Below are positions 13,201 through 23,193 of a stretch of DNA of 64,000 nt, piece after piece. This DNA is from Epichloe hybrida (Eukaryota > Ascomycota > Sordariomycetes > Hypocreales > Clavicipitaceae): NCBI GenBank assembly GCA_019022495.1, contig JAFEKR010000002.1:5518001-5582000 (forward strand), read 5' to 3'. How positions within the stretch are numbered: position 1 is the stretch's first letter; every line of letters begins with the position of its first letter. The translations under genes were made by a program, and so were the position numbers. Below the pieces are notes generated by a model. That model did no database searches. It was not told the DNA's origin and saw nothing but the letters and a program-made list of their open reading frames with translations.

Positions 13201-14153
13201 CGTCGGCACATCTGGGCATCGGTGCGATCTCGACGTCCACACAGAAAGAGACTCGCCTGAGTCTGGCGTCTTTGAGCTCTGCGATTTTACATCTCTCGCG
13301 GTTTTGATCCACATTGAGAATTTTGCGCTCCACCAAGCCGTTACCGAGCTTTGTATTGGCAACAGAACTGCCCCCTGATGAGGAAAGACGTCGCAAGACG
13401 CCTAAAATGCCTGCTTGACCTGATCTGGGGGGGGCTGGCGTGTACGGACTGTTGCCCTCGGGTTTTGCCGCCGCATGCTGTAGAACGGCATTTCTTGTGG
13501 GGTTGAGCTTCGGCGGTATCGGCTCGACAGTATCATCGGTGCTTGGTGACGCACCAGGAAGCTGTGGTTGTGATGGGCACGGCGGCGCTTGGTTATCATT
13601 GTGTTGCAGCTGTGACTCTTTCTGATGGAGATGATGCGATGAATGGTGTTGGTTCGGCGCGGCAGCAGGGGGTGAGTTGGCAGAACCGGAGAACTTGGCG
13701 GAAATGTTGGAGAACCACGAGTTCCGGCGCTGTTGCGGAGGCGTACCGTTCAGAGCATTCTTGTTCTCTATTGATCTCGATGGCGATGACCGTCTCGGGG
13801 TGACGGGACCATTGGTTGGACTGTGTGACGGATGCCCATTATGCTGGGGTGGAGGGTTCTTATTATCCGGTGTACCCCGAGGCCTTCGAGGATCCTGTGA
13901 TGGTTGTGGTATATTTCGCGGTTGGGACAGAGCTGGGGATGGCTTCGGAGATGATCTGGACGATTTACTGGTTCTGTCTGTCGTTGAGACTCGGGTCAGC
14001 CAGCTATTATTATAAGCACGAGACCGAGAGGTCATGGACCACCGCAACACACAAACCGCAGGGTGTCGTGAAAGACTTGTCTTGGTCGTAGAGCTTACCT
14101 TTGGGCGACGCCTTGGTCATCCAACTGACGTCGACGCCGTGGACTTGTTCCAT
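10242..14153 (-). CDS. PPP1R37-like leucine-rich repeat protein with RVSF motif
   Basis: Three exons (14153-14099, 13977-11799, 11688-10242) join to 1226 aa. The N-terminal ~250 residues are low-complexity and Pro/Ser-rich, with a short conserved-looking block RRNSWFSNISAKFSG. At residues 260-263 the sequence RRVSFCVDVEI contains RVSF, a match to the RVxF docking motif for protein phosphatase 1. After an acidic/basic spacer comes a stretch beginning YRRCCQLRETPILKKITEQL, followed by RNI-type leucine-rich repeats (about 450-850), continuing across intron 2 into exon 3. This order (RVxF motif, short helix, RNI-like LRRs) is that of animal PPP1R37. The C-terminal ~350 residues are charged and probably disordered. 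Intron 2 has a GC-AG boundary. The start chosen is MEQVHGVDVSW; an in-frame upstream extension would add a hydrophobic leader unlikely for this family. Role as a PP1 regulator is inferred. Confidence 0.8.
11689..11798 (-). other. GC-AG intron in the LRR gene
   Basis: The exon ends AGAAG followed by GCAAGC, and the acceptor is CCATAG. Joining gives the leucine-rich repeat continuation GLLRRYLPKMDQLKRIHLQ without a frame break. No GT donor nearby restores the frame as cleanly. Confidence 0.75.
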
Positions 14154-16264
14154 GGCGTCGGGAGACCGGGAGACAAGCTCGTTATCGCCGAGCTGAGCTA
14201 CACTGCGAGAGGCCCCATGTGCAGCGAACAGCGTAAAAATGATGATGGCGCTAAGTACTTTGAATAGAAAATGGGGGGGGAACAAGTAGCGAGGCTGAGG
14301 AAGCTATCAGCCTCTGCTCCAGGACGTTAGCAATGGGAGATGAATGGTGTTGTTGAAATGAAAGGGACAAGGAGGCTCCAGCCAGGTCCGCAGTCCCGAG
14401 CACCGAGCACCAGGCTGGCAGCAGCTGCTGATGTGGCGATGACGGATTGATCGAGACAACGCACAGGTGACAAGCTCGGTTCTTCAGTTCTCTTCAGTTC
14501 TTTAGCTCTTGGCTGCGGACCGCCGGGGGCCTATCCGCAGGGCTTTGTTTGTCCTCTCGGAGTCCTCTCGAAGTCGGATTACCGACCTCCTGCTTGGTGG
14601 CGGGCGGGGTGAGCATCTGAGCATCTCACCATTGGTCGACCCATTGGTCCATTGATCGACCGGTGGCAGTGGCAGTCGGCCTTTCCGTCATTGACCTCCA
14701 GAGTCCTCCAAAACCTCCATCAGACTCCGCTTAATTTGCGCACCGTCCATCGTCTTGTCTGCCCCAGCTTTGAAGAAAAAAGGCGTCCAACTTGCAAACC
14801 CTGACCTGTCATGGCGGTGGTGCGGCGTGCCCCAGCACACTTCCAAAGAAATGAACTCTTTCCAGAAAAAATCGAGCCTGCCAAAGCCTGCCAAAACACA
14901 CGGCAAAATCTTCACAGAGTAACGGGAGCAAGATGTGTTGCATTCGACCCGTTCAATGCCGTCGAGTCCAGGGTCCCACATCCGACTGTGCCGGTTCGTA
15001 ACCAAAGGGCAATCAACGGCTTAAGCGACTCATAAGTTATCTCAGCTTCTCAGCTATTATCTATCCATTGGCTTGTCAGGCGACACGGTCGGCGGTTCTG
15101 ACGGAACACATCACCGTCTAATAATCCGGACCTGTTTTTTGTCGCCTAAACTGCCAAGGTGCTCGAGATTACCCGATACTTCCGCACCTTGCTTGTCTGG
15201 TAGAGGAACAGATGGAGAGGCGCCATCTCTCAAGAGTAGCATCCAATTGCTAACACTGCTAGCACATCAAGCCAGCCTTTCCTCATTCCTCACGCAAGAC
15301 GAGATTCTTGACGGCGTTGCTCAAGGATAATGTGCACAACACGGCCGTTTATCCGTTACGACACTCAATCTCCCGACGATATCAAAGTCTCAAGCAAACC
15401 TTCTTCTACCCAGTTACAACTCACCATGCGACAAGGTCCTGTTTTAGGTATGAACATCTCAGTACCACTCTCCTGCATAATTCCAGATATCTACCGAAAG
15501 TTTGGTAGCTCACCCACTTTCAGAAATGTCTTCTCCATCTTCGTCCATGGACCCAAATATTAGGCCAATAATTACAATGAGCGCCCACTGCCAACCCGAC
15601 GATGGGCGTTTCAATTTCTCATTTACAAAAATACATGATCCATCACGGATGGGTCCGTGGTTGATCCCTTCAAGTAATTCTTCAGCTATCACACGGGACA
15701 GCGTGTGCGCGCAGACAACTTGCCGCTCTTCTTATCTCGTCGACGCAATAGCCAATTTCCCCTCCTGAGCAACATGCATACGAGCCATGGGCTGCCCAGT
15801 ACAGCATCAGCCACGCATCTTTCGCCAATGCACATACTACCAACCATCGTCTCCACGGCTGGCCCGTTTCTCGTCCCGTTGGTCTCGTCCCGTTATCGTC
15901 CCATTCAACTGCCTACCTCCTGATTGTGTGCTTCACGTTATGGAGCCGTCGTTCTACGGTCGGCTCGGAATATGTCCGACGTGCCCAGGAAGAATGGTTG
16001 TTTGCTGTCGTCGGCATCAGAAATCGCGTAAAGCAATTATGGTGTTACAAGAGGGGCTGGATAAGAATCTGTCGAGCCAATTTTCTGTCTGAGTTGAGCC
16101 TTGCCACCAGTATATGTAGATGTCCCAGCCTAGAGTGAAGTTCCAACGATGATCTCCAGGGAAAGAGGCACCCAGATCTTGATGAATCTGCCGGAGCAGG
16201 TCAATCGTGGGCTACACTTCTTCAGACGGACTGCTTTTACGCTCTCGTCAATATGCCTCACAAC
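14154..16264. other. Intergenic, no gene recognised
   Basis: About 2.1 kb between two divergently transcribed genes. Several short ORFs occur. One of 60 codons on the minus strand (15510-15692) encodes a possible membrane span near its end (WALIVIIGLIFG), but no start context, splice partners or family could be assigned. Both flanking promoters should lie here. Confidence 0.45.
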
Positions 16265-17511
16265 ATGTCTAGGACACCGTTGTCCACGTATGTTCATCCA
16301 ATTGAAACCCAGGAGAATTGTAAGCAGCTTCTCCCCGGAGTGAATTGCACATGACATGATAAATTGAACTAAAAAGGCCAAAAGTCTCATACGTCGACCT
16401 CATTACTTTGGATCTCTCCGAGTATGACAAACCTGGCGGGAAAGAGAAACTGGCGGAGCAGCTTAGAAAAATTATTCACACAGTAGGTTCGTTGATGCTC
16501 TTGGAACATAACCTAAGCTTGTCGTTGGATCTTGTCTGGCATCAGTCTCTTGGCATGAGTGGAATCCATACCTAACATGGAAGCGGCGCAGGCTTCTTCT
16601 ACATCACCAACATTGGTCTCACCCAAGCCCAAATCGACCAGCAGTTTGCCATTGCCAAGGAATTCTTCTCTCTCCCGCCCGAGGAGAAACTCCAATACCG
16701 CGCTGCCCTTGAAGAGGGCAACTACAACGGCTACCGTCCCCTTGGCTCCGTGGAAATCCTACCCGGCCTCAGTGACAATCTCGAGTTTTACAACGTGTTT
16801 AAATTCATTCCTCAGACGCGACGAACCCAGCCCCGGATCATACGGGACTACTGGGCGCAGATCGAGACATTCCACCGCCATATGCACGAGCATGTTACGT
16901 ACAGACTGCTTCGCCTACTTGCCCTCGTCGCGGAACTGCCAGAGGATACTCTTGTCAATGGACACTTGTACGAGGCAAACTGCGACAGTGCCCTGCGATA
17001 CATGATGTACCGCGCTCGGACGGAGGAGGAGAACAGGAAATACAAGGACCTGTACCTCAGAGGACATACGGACAACGGAACGCTGACGTATGTCTTCCAG
17101 CAGCCCGTTGCGGCACTGCAGGTGAAGCGCTCTGAAGAAGCAGAGTGGGAGTATCTGCGGATTCCAGAGGGCAAGGTAGCTGTGAATATAGCAGACATTC
17201 CAGAGTTCTTGACCAACGGGTACATCAAAGCCGGTATCCATAGGGTCATTGCTCCGCCGGAGGATCAGGCGAGCATAGACAGACTGGGACTGCTGTATTT
17301 CGTGAGACCAAGTGATCGGCTGCCGCTGAAGAGGCTGGACAATTCGTTCCTGAGAAGAATGGGGCACGGCAAAGAGGGCACCGAGGGAGACTTGGATATA
17401 TCAGCGTCGGAATGGGTGAGGGCGAGAGTCAAGAAGAATTGGGGAGGGAGCATAACGTCAGGCATGGATACCGGGAGGGAAGGGTTCATGGCCAAGGTAT
17501 TTTATACATGA
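16265..17511 (+). CDS. 2-oxoglutarate/Fe(II)-dependent dioxygenase (isopenicillin N synthase-like fold)
   Basis: Three exons, 16265-16319, 16385-16486 and 16592-17511, join in frame to 358 aa; both introns have CTAA-containing branch sites. The N-terminal DIOX_N region reads VDLITLDLSEYDKPGGKEKL and, across intron 2, IIHTVGFFYITN. Iron ligands are visible as HTD (His211, Asp213) in RGHTDNGTLTYVF and a distal His269 in AGIHRVIAPP; downstream the segment RLGLLYFVRP is in the position of the 2OG-binding Arg. The length is usual for the family. These enzymes hydroxylate or oxidatively cyclise small molecules; the substrate cannot be read from sequence, and no biosynthetic cluster surrounds it. 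The first exon is short (18 codons), so the start is somewhat less certain than the rest. Confidence 0.85.
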
Positions 17512-17902
17512 TGGTAGTGTTTTTAGCTTGCTCGACACTCTTTAGAACTGGCTACTTTCGTGTCCGTCCACTGTCTTGCTTTCTTAGAGAGGCGAAATGC
17601 ATGTTATTATCATGATATTGCTCACAAGCGAGCGACATGTCACATTTCCACAAATGAATGTATGCGGCGCGGAAGGTTTAGTATTCATTTCATTTGAAAT
17701 ACGTACTTTAGCGTTCCCAGCCTCTCAAACTCCGAACCCAAGCCGTTCCGGCGTTGATAAGAAAAAAAAAAGAAAAAGACCAACAAGTCGTGTTGAGCAT
17801 GAACCAGAAAAAATTGCTTTAGGCTTGTTGATGTTCATGACCGGTATCCCATCTTCCTATCCTACCCTTCAAGAATCAACGCAGCAAAAATTGGCAAGCA
17901 AC
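17512..17902. other. Convergent 3' region
   Basis: About 390 bp between the 3' ends of the dioxygenase and RPL5 genes. It probably holds both 3' UTRs, and nothing else is seen. Confidence 0.5.
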
Positions 17903-19140
17903 CTAAGCGTCAGCAAGGATAGTCTTGATCTTCTCCTGAACGCGCTTCTCCTTCTCGGCCTTGGACAACTTGGTCTGTCTGTACTTCTTGGAAATGGCCT
18001 TCCACTCGTCCTTGGACTTCTTGGGAGCATCGCTCTCGGGCTTCTTCCAGGGGTCGGCGCGGATGGCAGAGTGGGCCTCGGTGTAGAGCTCCTCAAGGCC
18101 TTCGGCCTCGACGTCGTCGTCAATGTACTTCTGGAACTGGCTCTGGTAGCGCTCCTCGTCGTCGTCGGCCAGAGTCTCCATGTACTCAGCGACGTGGCCG
18201 CCAAAGATGTACTTGGAGAGGACCTCGGCGTCCAACTCCTTGGACTCATTGTCGTAACCGGGGAAGCGCTTCTCGGAGTGGGGGACAAGGATGCCGCCGT
18301 CGGAAGCACCCTTCATGGCGCCGAAGACACGGGCACCGGTCGAGGTGCGGGCCAGACCAACATCGAGGAAGACCTTGAAGGGGCGGCGCTCACCGTCGTC
18401 CGTCTCGGCGGCCTCGGTGAGGGTGAACTCACCATCGGGCTCCTCGACACCGACGAAGTCCTTGTCGAGACCGAGCTTGCTGAGGGCACGGCGGGCAATC
18501 AGCAGACCGGTGGCGTATGCGGCAGCCCAGTTGGTCAGGCCGTGCTTGATGCCGTAGGCCTTGAGCTCGTGGCCGTAGGCGGAGACGAAGACCTTGTCGC
18601 CGGTGATCTCGGACGACACGATCTGCATGATGATGTCCTTGTTGGTGAAGCGGACGACCAGGCGGTACTTGGGGGCATTGTACTTGTTCTTGGCCTGGGT
18701 GATGAGGCGCTTGCGGGCGTAGTAGTCGGTCTTGCCTTGTCTTCTGCGCTTGTACTTGGTTTGATAGCGGCTGCAGGACACAAACAGTGTGTTAGCGTTA
18801 TCTCGCTTACTTTCTTTTTTTAAGGGGGGGGGGGGTTCTCCCATCGTCCGACATGAAACCGCCTCTTTTCATGGACGACATACCTGTAGTAAGCACTGCT
18901 CTTGATCACCTTGAAAACCTAGTCCATTGAATAAAATCCCCGAGTCAGCAATTTGCGCTTCAGAATTGCTCGTTCCTCCTTCCGAAGCATCTTGCGGTGA
19001 CTCTACACGAGCAAATTCGCTGACATTTCTGCCATTGAATGTTGTAGACAATATGTGTCTTACGGAACCTCTTGCCTTGCAATGAATGGACTGCGAAGCA
19101 AGAAGATCCCGCTGATAGGCCATGTATTTCAACTTACCAT
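17903..19140 (-). CDS. RPL5: 60S ribosomal protein L5 (uL18)
   Basis: Large-subunit protein that binds 5S rRNA with L11 and is carried into the central protuberance. Exon 1 is only the start codon (19140-19138), exon 2 is 35 nt (18918-18884) and exon 3 is 18770-17903, giving 301 aa. The reading VIKSSAYYSRYQTKYKRRRQ at the N-terminus, then GKTDYYARKRL, NKYNAPKYRLVVRFTN, HGLTNWAAAYATGL and GGILVPHSEKRFPGYD are hallmark L5 segments. The C-terminus is basic (KKYRQTKLSKAEKEKR), as expected for 5S rRNA contact. Intron 1 (219 nt) starts immediately after the ATG. Codon use is strongly biased, which produces a long shadow ORF on the opposite strand. Confidence 0.96.
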
Positions 19141-19815
19141 TTTGACGGTATTGACAAGCGACGGACTTGACTGTGGTTGGGGAGAAACAGAGTCCTGATA
19201 ATGGGCCACGGCTGAGAGGGAAATAGGGTGGGCGGTGGGTGTGAAATTTCCGGTGGGGCTGGTGGGATATTTTTTTTTTCTTGAACCCTAAGCCCCCGCG
19301 CTCGCGGTGGGTGGCTTCTCGCCTACGGAGGAGTAGACCGTCCAATTTTGGTGGTTAGAAGGGTGGCCCCACTTGGTGCGCCGGGTGACGGCCAGAAGGA
19401 TGTCGACCTGGGTTGGGTAGGACTCACGTGATGGATAAGCAGGTCGTTTTGGGTTGGGTTGTCTGGTGCGCGCGGGAAGGTTTGCAAAGCTGCATCGTTA
19501 TCCGCAGACGGACTTGCCGTTCGCTGCCAGATAGTACCGCACTTTAGAGATCCCGACATCAATATACTCGACTTCCCACCAGGACCAAATAATGCAATGC
19601 ACTAATCAATCTCTGGTGTACGTCCCAATTGCGTCCCTCATTGGCCCACGCGCGCTTTCGCACCGCCAGCTCGGGAGACCCGCCTAAGCCAAGATTGCCG
19701 CGGATGCCCCTGCTATTACCCTGCTCTACTCCAACAAACCCCATAATCTTACCCCGACACGATAACACCACAGATCTCCCCATCATTCCCTTCCCCAGAA
19801 TCGTGTGGAAGCTCA
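19141..19815. other. Divergent promoter between RPL5 and the HAD gene
   Basis: About 675 bp with no coding signal. It should hold the RPL5 promoter and 5' UTR and the HAD promoter. A 9-base T run lies near 19271, and a TACGGAGGA near-match to the dispersed 9-mer at 19324. Confidence 0.5.
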
Positions 19816-20814
19816 ATGTCTCTTCTCGGGCCCGAAGACCCCCCCATAGACCAAATCCTAGAAGCCATTGATGAAATGACCGCCTCGCCACAACCAAAGG
19901 TGCTCTTGTTTGACATTGGTGGGGTGTGTGTAAGTCACAACTCGCTCTCACTTTCACACCATGAGACACCTCGTGTTCTAACACCGGGGAAAAAAAAATC
20001 CCCAAAAAAAAAGGTCATTTCTCCCTTCCAAACAATCCTAGATTATGAAATCAGTCTCTCCATCCCACCAGGCTGGATAAACTACTCGATATCGCGGTCC
20101 GCCCCCAACGGCGCATGGCACAAGCTCGAGCGTGGCGAAATCCCCATGGACGCCAACTTCTTCGCATCCTTCAACGCCGACCTGCACCGCCCAGACAACT
20201 GGGAGGCCTTTTACGCCCGCGAAACGGCCAAGAATCCTTCCCTCCCGCTGCCAGTCCCGCCGCTGCCCAAACTAGACGGCGAATGGCTATTCAATGAGAT
20301 GATGCGCGCTTCCCACGAACCCGACCCGTGGATGTTCCCTGCGCTCAAGAAGCTGAGGCAAAGCGGCAGATTCATCATCGGCGCGCTGAGCAACACCGTA
20401 ATATTCCCAGAGGGCCATCCCCTCCACAGGGCGGATTTCTTCGGCGACCCCCTCCGGAGCCAGTTCGACGTCTTCATCTCGTCGGCGCACGTGGGGGTGC
20501 GCAAACCCGACGAGAGGATGTATACGCTCGCGGTGGAGAAATTGGATGCTTTCGCGAGGGAGAACGCAGCGACGGAAAGGGGTGAGAAGCACGGGTGGGG
20601 CAGCGGCGTCAAGAGCGAGGATATCCTGTTCTTGGATGACATTGGGGAGAATCTGAAGGCTGCAAGGAAGCAAGGGTTCGGGACGATCAAGGTCCATTTG
20701 GGGAGGGCGTATGAGGCCGTGGAGGAGTTGGAAAGAGTTACGGGGCTTGCGTTGGAGGGGAATCATCCCAAAATCCCCATCAAGCCCAAGACACGGTTCA
20801 GGACTAACATGTAA
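19816..20814 (+). CDS. HAD-superfamily hydrolase (epoxide hydrolase N-domain / ACAD10-like)
   Basis: Two exons, 19816-19929 and 20014-20814, give 304 aa. HAD motif I is LLFDIGGVC with the nucleophile at Asp33; as in the soluble-epoxide-hydrolase N-domain group the second Asp of DxD is replaced (DIGG). Motif II is GALSNT, motif III is the Lys in SSAHVGVRKPDERMY, and motif IV is ILFLDDIGENLKAARKQG. After intron 1 the reading SPFQTILDYEISLSIPPGW and SAPNGAWHKLERGEI matches the cap region of this subgroup. Such proteins are phosphatases or dehalogenase-like hydrolases of small substrates; the substrate here is unknown. The 84-nt intron is stop-free and a multiple of three, so the ORF also reads through it, but splicing restores the conserved motif. 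Confidence 0.85.
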   Translation: MSLLGPEDPPIDQILEAIDEMTASPQPKVLLFDIGGVCVSHNSLSLSHHETPRVLTPGKKKSPKKKVISPFQTILDYEISLSIPPGWINYSISRSAPNGAWHKLERGEIPMDANFFASFNADLHRPDNWEAFYARETAKNPSLPLPVPPLPKLDGEWLFNEMMRASHEPDPWMFPALKKLRQSGRFIIGALSNTVIFPEGHPLHRADFFGDPLRSQFDVFISSAHVGVRKPDERMYTLAVEKLDAFARENAATERGEKHGWGSGVKSEDILFLDDIGENLKAARKQGFGTIKVHLGRAYEAVEELERVTGLALEGNHPKIPIKPKTRFRTNM

Positions 20815-21566
20815 CTAACAGATGCGGCATGGCCAGAGCGATGATTTATTAAATGCGAGAGGGGCATCATCACGGTTGAAGCAGAGAACAGCCACGTTGG
20901 TCCCAAGAGCAATCAACACATAGTAATAGAGTGAGTGTACTCTGTATGCTACGCTCCATCACTGCCTAGGACCATCACTGCCCAAGATCCATATTTTACA
21001 GAAAAATCCCGGGTTCACATCACCACTGTACATAGATATAGATACCCAAAGCGGAGCCGCCCAGGGACATGACATCGCCCATTTATAGTTCAACATCATC
21101 AAAAGTTCGAGGCCGAGTTGGACAGAAATCCCGTAAACCAAACGGTTCCGTTGGCCCCTGGCCGAGGCTGAACTGCCCGGGAGCATGGCGGCAGAGGTGC
21201 ATGGCCCAGATGGGTACCATTTCCAGTTGTGCTGCACGTAACGTTGTAGTGTTTACCGCTTCGAGTGGTTGAGCACTTGAGCTGGATGATACCGGGAACA
21301 GAGCCATCAGCATATTGTGCGTAGTCGGGGGGTTGCCATCCAATCCGTAGATGTAGACGCCGCAATATCCTGAGCCGGCAGCCAACTAGCGTCGGAAACC
21401 AAGACTGTAGAAAGAACATGGCCCATTTCGAACTCCTCGGTTAGGACCTTATCCTGAGGGCAGATGGACAGGGCAGTCAGGGCAAAGATATCCTGAACCC
21501 CATGCTGGAGTACAGCCGAGGCGAAGTCGGCGACGAAAATCCTCAATGGGCAGATAGGTCTGCTTC
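20815..21566. other. Intergenic, nothing recognised
   Basis: About 750 bp between the HAD gene and the broken phosphotransferase gene. Short minus-strand ORFs overlap but none resembles a known family; part may be the decayed 3' end of the phosphotransferase gene. Confidence 0.4.
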
Positions 21567-22544
21567 CTAGTTCCGTGGTGAACTCATAGGCGACCATGCT
21601 TCACGGCAGCAGGCATGTTGGTGGTAGATATAACCTACCTCCCCATCCTCGAAGATAAAGCAATTCAACAAAGTCCCAAGAATAACTGCATCCTGGGCCA
21701 AGTCCATCTGTTTCTCCAACGCGTCATGAATATCTGCTGGCATACCACCAAACAGCTCAGTCCAAAAAGCCCGTTCCGCAACCTCGAATTCATCTGGCAT
21801 CCAAAACTCCCCACCCGTATATTCGCCAGCGAGCGTGTGGATCCGACCGAAGCCAACTCCAAATGGAAGTGGCGAGGATAACTCCCAGTCGATCAAGCCG
21901 GTAACGTGGCAATCGTCATCGATGAGGATGTTCAAGTCGTTAAGGTCGTAATGGGCGACCCATAGCGGGAGCTGCTTAAACTGCTCCAGCTTGTCAAGAA
22001 AGCTTTCCAGTTGATGTCGGTACGGGAGGATTTCCTGTAGCGGCGATGCCAGGATGGCCTCCAGATGGGGTTGAATCTTGCCATCGACAGCCTCGCCGCT
22101 GCTCCTGGTGAGGCAGCCTTTGGAAAAAAAATTTGACCAAGAGACCTGTTGATAGCAATTCGACCCTCGGGGCCTCTGCCGGCAACACCGTGGAGCCACA
22201 TCTTGCCGTGTAGACGGGTAAGGGAGTAAGCCCAAACATGGTCGTTGAGAAGCTCCTCGTCTTCCAAAGCTCTTGGTTCCGGCACTACAGAGCCTCAAAC
22301 CCTCCGTGCAGTCTTGAACGCATCCAGGTCGAGAGGCTCAGTGCGAAACTGCAAGACGAGCTCACGGCCGTCCGCCAATGTCAAGAACAGGGTCCTACTG
22401 AACATGCCCTGCATGGGAGGTTTGTCAACACGCTTTGCAGTGCTGCCTAGATGCTCGGCGACTAGTTTCTTTGCCCATTTAACTTGCTTCATAGGCGTGT
22501 CAAGCAATTTTGGGAGATCTTTATCAGAAGCGATCAGCGGCATT
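21567..22544 (-). pseudogene. Broken phosphotransferase-family gene (APH fold)
   Basis: The translation resembles fungal aminoglycoside-phosphotransferase-fold proteins. An N-lobe segment (MPLIASDKDLPKLLDTP..., then FLTLADGRELVLQFRTEPLD) reads from 22544. The catalytic region reads LPLWVAHYDLNDLNILIDDD, with the HxDxxxxN-type Brenner motif and then GLIDWE as the metal-binding DxD-like element. Two lesions separate these parts. An in-frame TGA lies at 22297-22295, after FKTARRV, and the same frame continues with GSVVPEPRALEDEELL. A frame change then occurs at the 8-base A run 22124-22131 (T run on the coding strand), after which the C-lobe is in another frame. The run could be a sequencing error, but the stop is independent of it. 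The end was set at the stop after the last recognisable residues. Confidence 0.75.
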
Positions 22545-22699
22545 GCCAAGGATTGTGGAATGAGGTTATGCGAATGTGAAAACAAAGATTGACTTTAAAC
22601 GTGATTTGAGACGGTTGATCTGGCGTCGTGAGCGAGGAGGAGAGAGTGGCTCGTCAGAGGGGGGGTGGGGGGTGGGCATGGTCAGCTGGTGTGTACGTA

Positions 22700-22841
22700 T
22701 TTCCTCGGAGCCGGTAAGGCTACAATTTCGTACCGACCTGCTTTTTTTGCTGGCACGAGGCGGTGACCTGAAGTAACAATTTTTCTGATTGGTTAATATC
22801 CCGGTCGGTACGAAAGTGTAGCCTTACCGGCTCCAAAGAGA
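22700..22841. mobile_element. 142-bp MITE with ~39-bp terminal inverted repeats, TA-flanked
   Basis: The left end (22700-22738) and right end (22841-22803) are inverted copies sharing the core GGAGCCGGTAAGGCTACA and then TTTCGTACCGACC, with a few mismatches in the outermost 15 bases. The element is bounded by TA on both sides (22698-22699 and 22842-22843), the target duplication typical of Tc1/mariner-type elements. It encodes nothing. The interior has a short T run and AT-rich DNA. It is probably a non-autonomous element mobilised by a transposase elsewhere. Confidence 0.8.
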
Positions 22842-22843
22842 TA

Positions 22844-23193
22844 CACTGACGTTGGCGCACACTTCTCAATAGGGACTAATGGGAATATAATTTGTCTTGT
22901 GGACTCTCTAGGATCGACCTTGTCGTCGCAGTCCGTAACAATGCTTCCCTTTTAGATATGTACATCTGTCTTGTATACCACGTTCGCATCAAGATATCCA
23001 GAGAAGAGTCTTTAACCAGCTGATCCCTGAGTATTGTAATTTGTACCTCAACCTTTGTTCCTTTCAAACGCCTTGTCGCTCAACGCACAGAACCATTTTC
23101 CTTGGTGCCTCCACCCGAGAAAGCCCTTTGTTTGGTACAAAGCAAATGAATAGTCAAACAAAGGAGCAGCGAGGAGAATTCAAGCCCAGTCAA
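22844..23193. other. Intergenic 3' region of the SP-RING gene
   Basis: About 350 bp with no coding signal, between the MITE and the stop codon of the minus-strand SP-RING gene. Confidence 0.4.

Noticed and set aside
14010..14285. N-terminal extension of the LRR protein with a signal-peptide-like start (MFPPHFLFKVLSAIIIF)
   Set aside because: A secreted form does not fit a PP1-docking LRR protein. The ATG at 14153 gives a shorter, family-like start, and the extension runs through likely 5' UTR.
17597..18823. 408-codon plus-strand ORF opposite RPL5
   Set aside because: It is the antisense shadow of a codon-biased ribosomal protein gene; its Leu/Gly-rich translation has no domain and overlaps RPL5 exons exactly.
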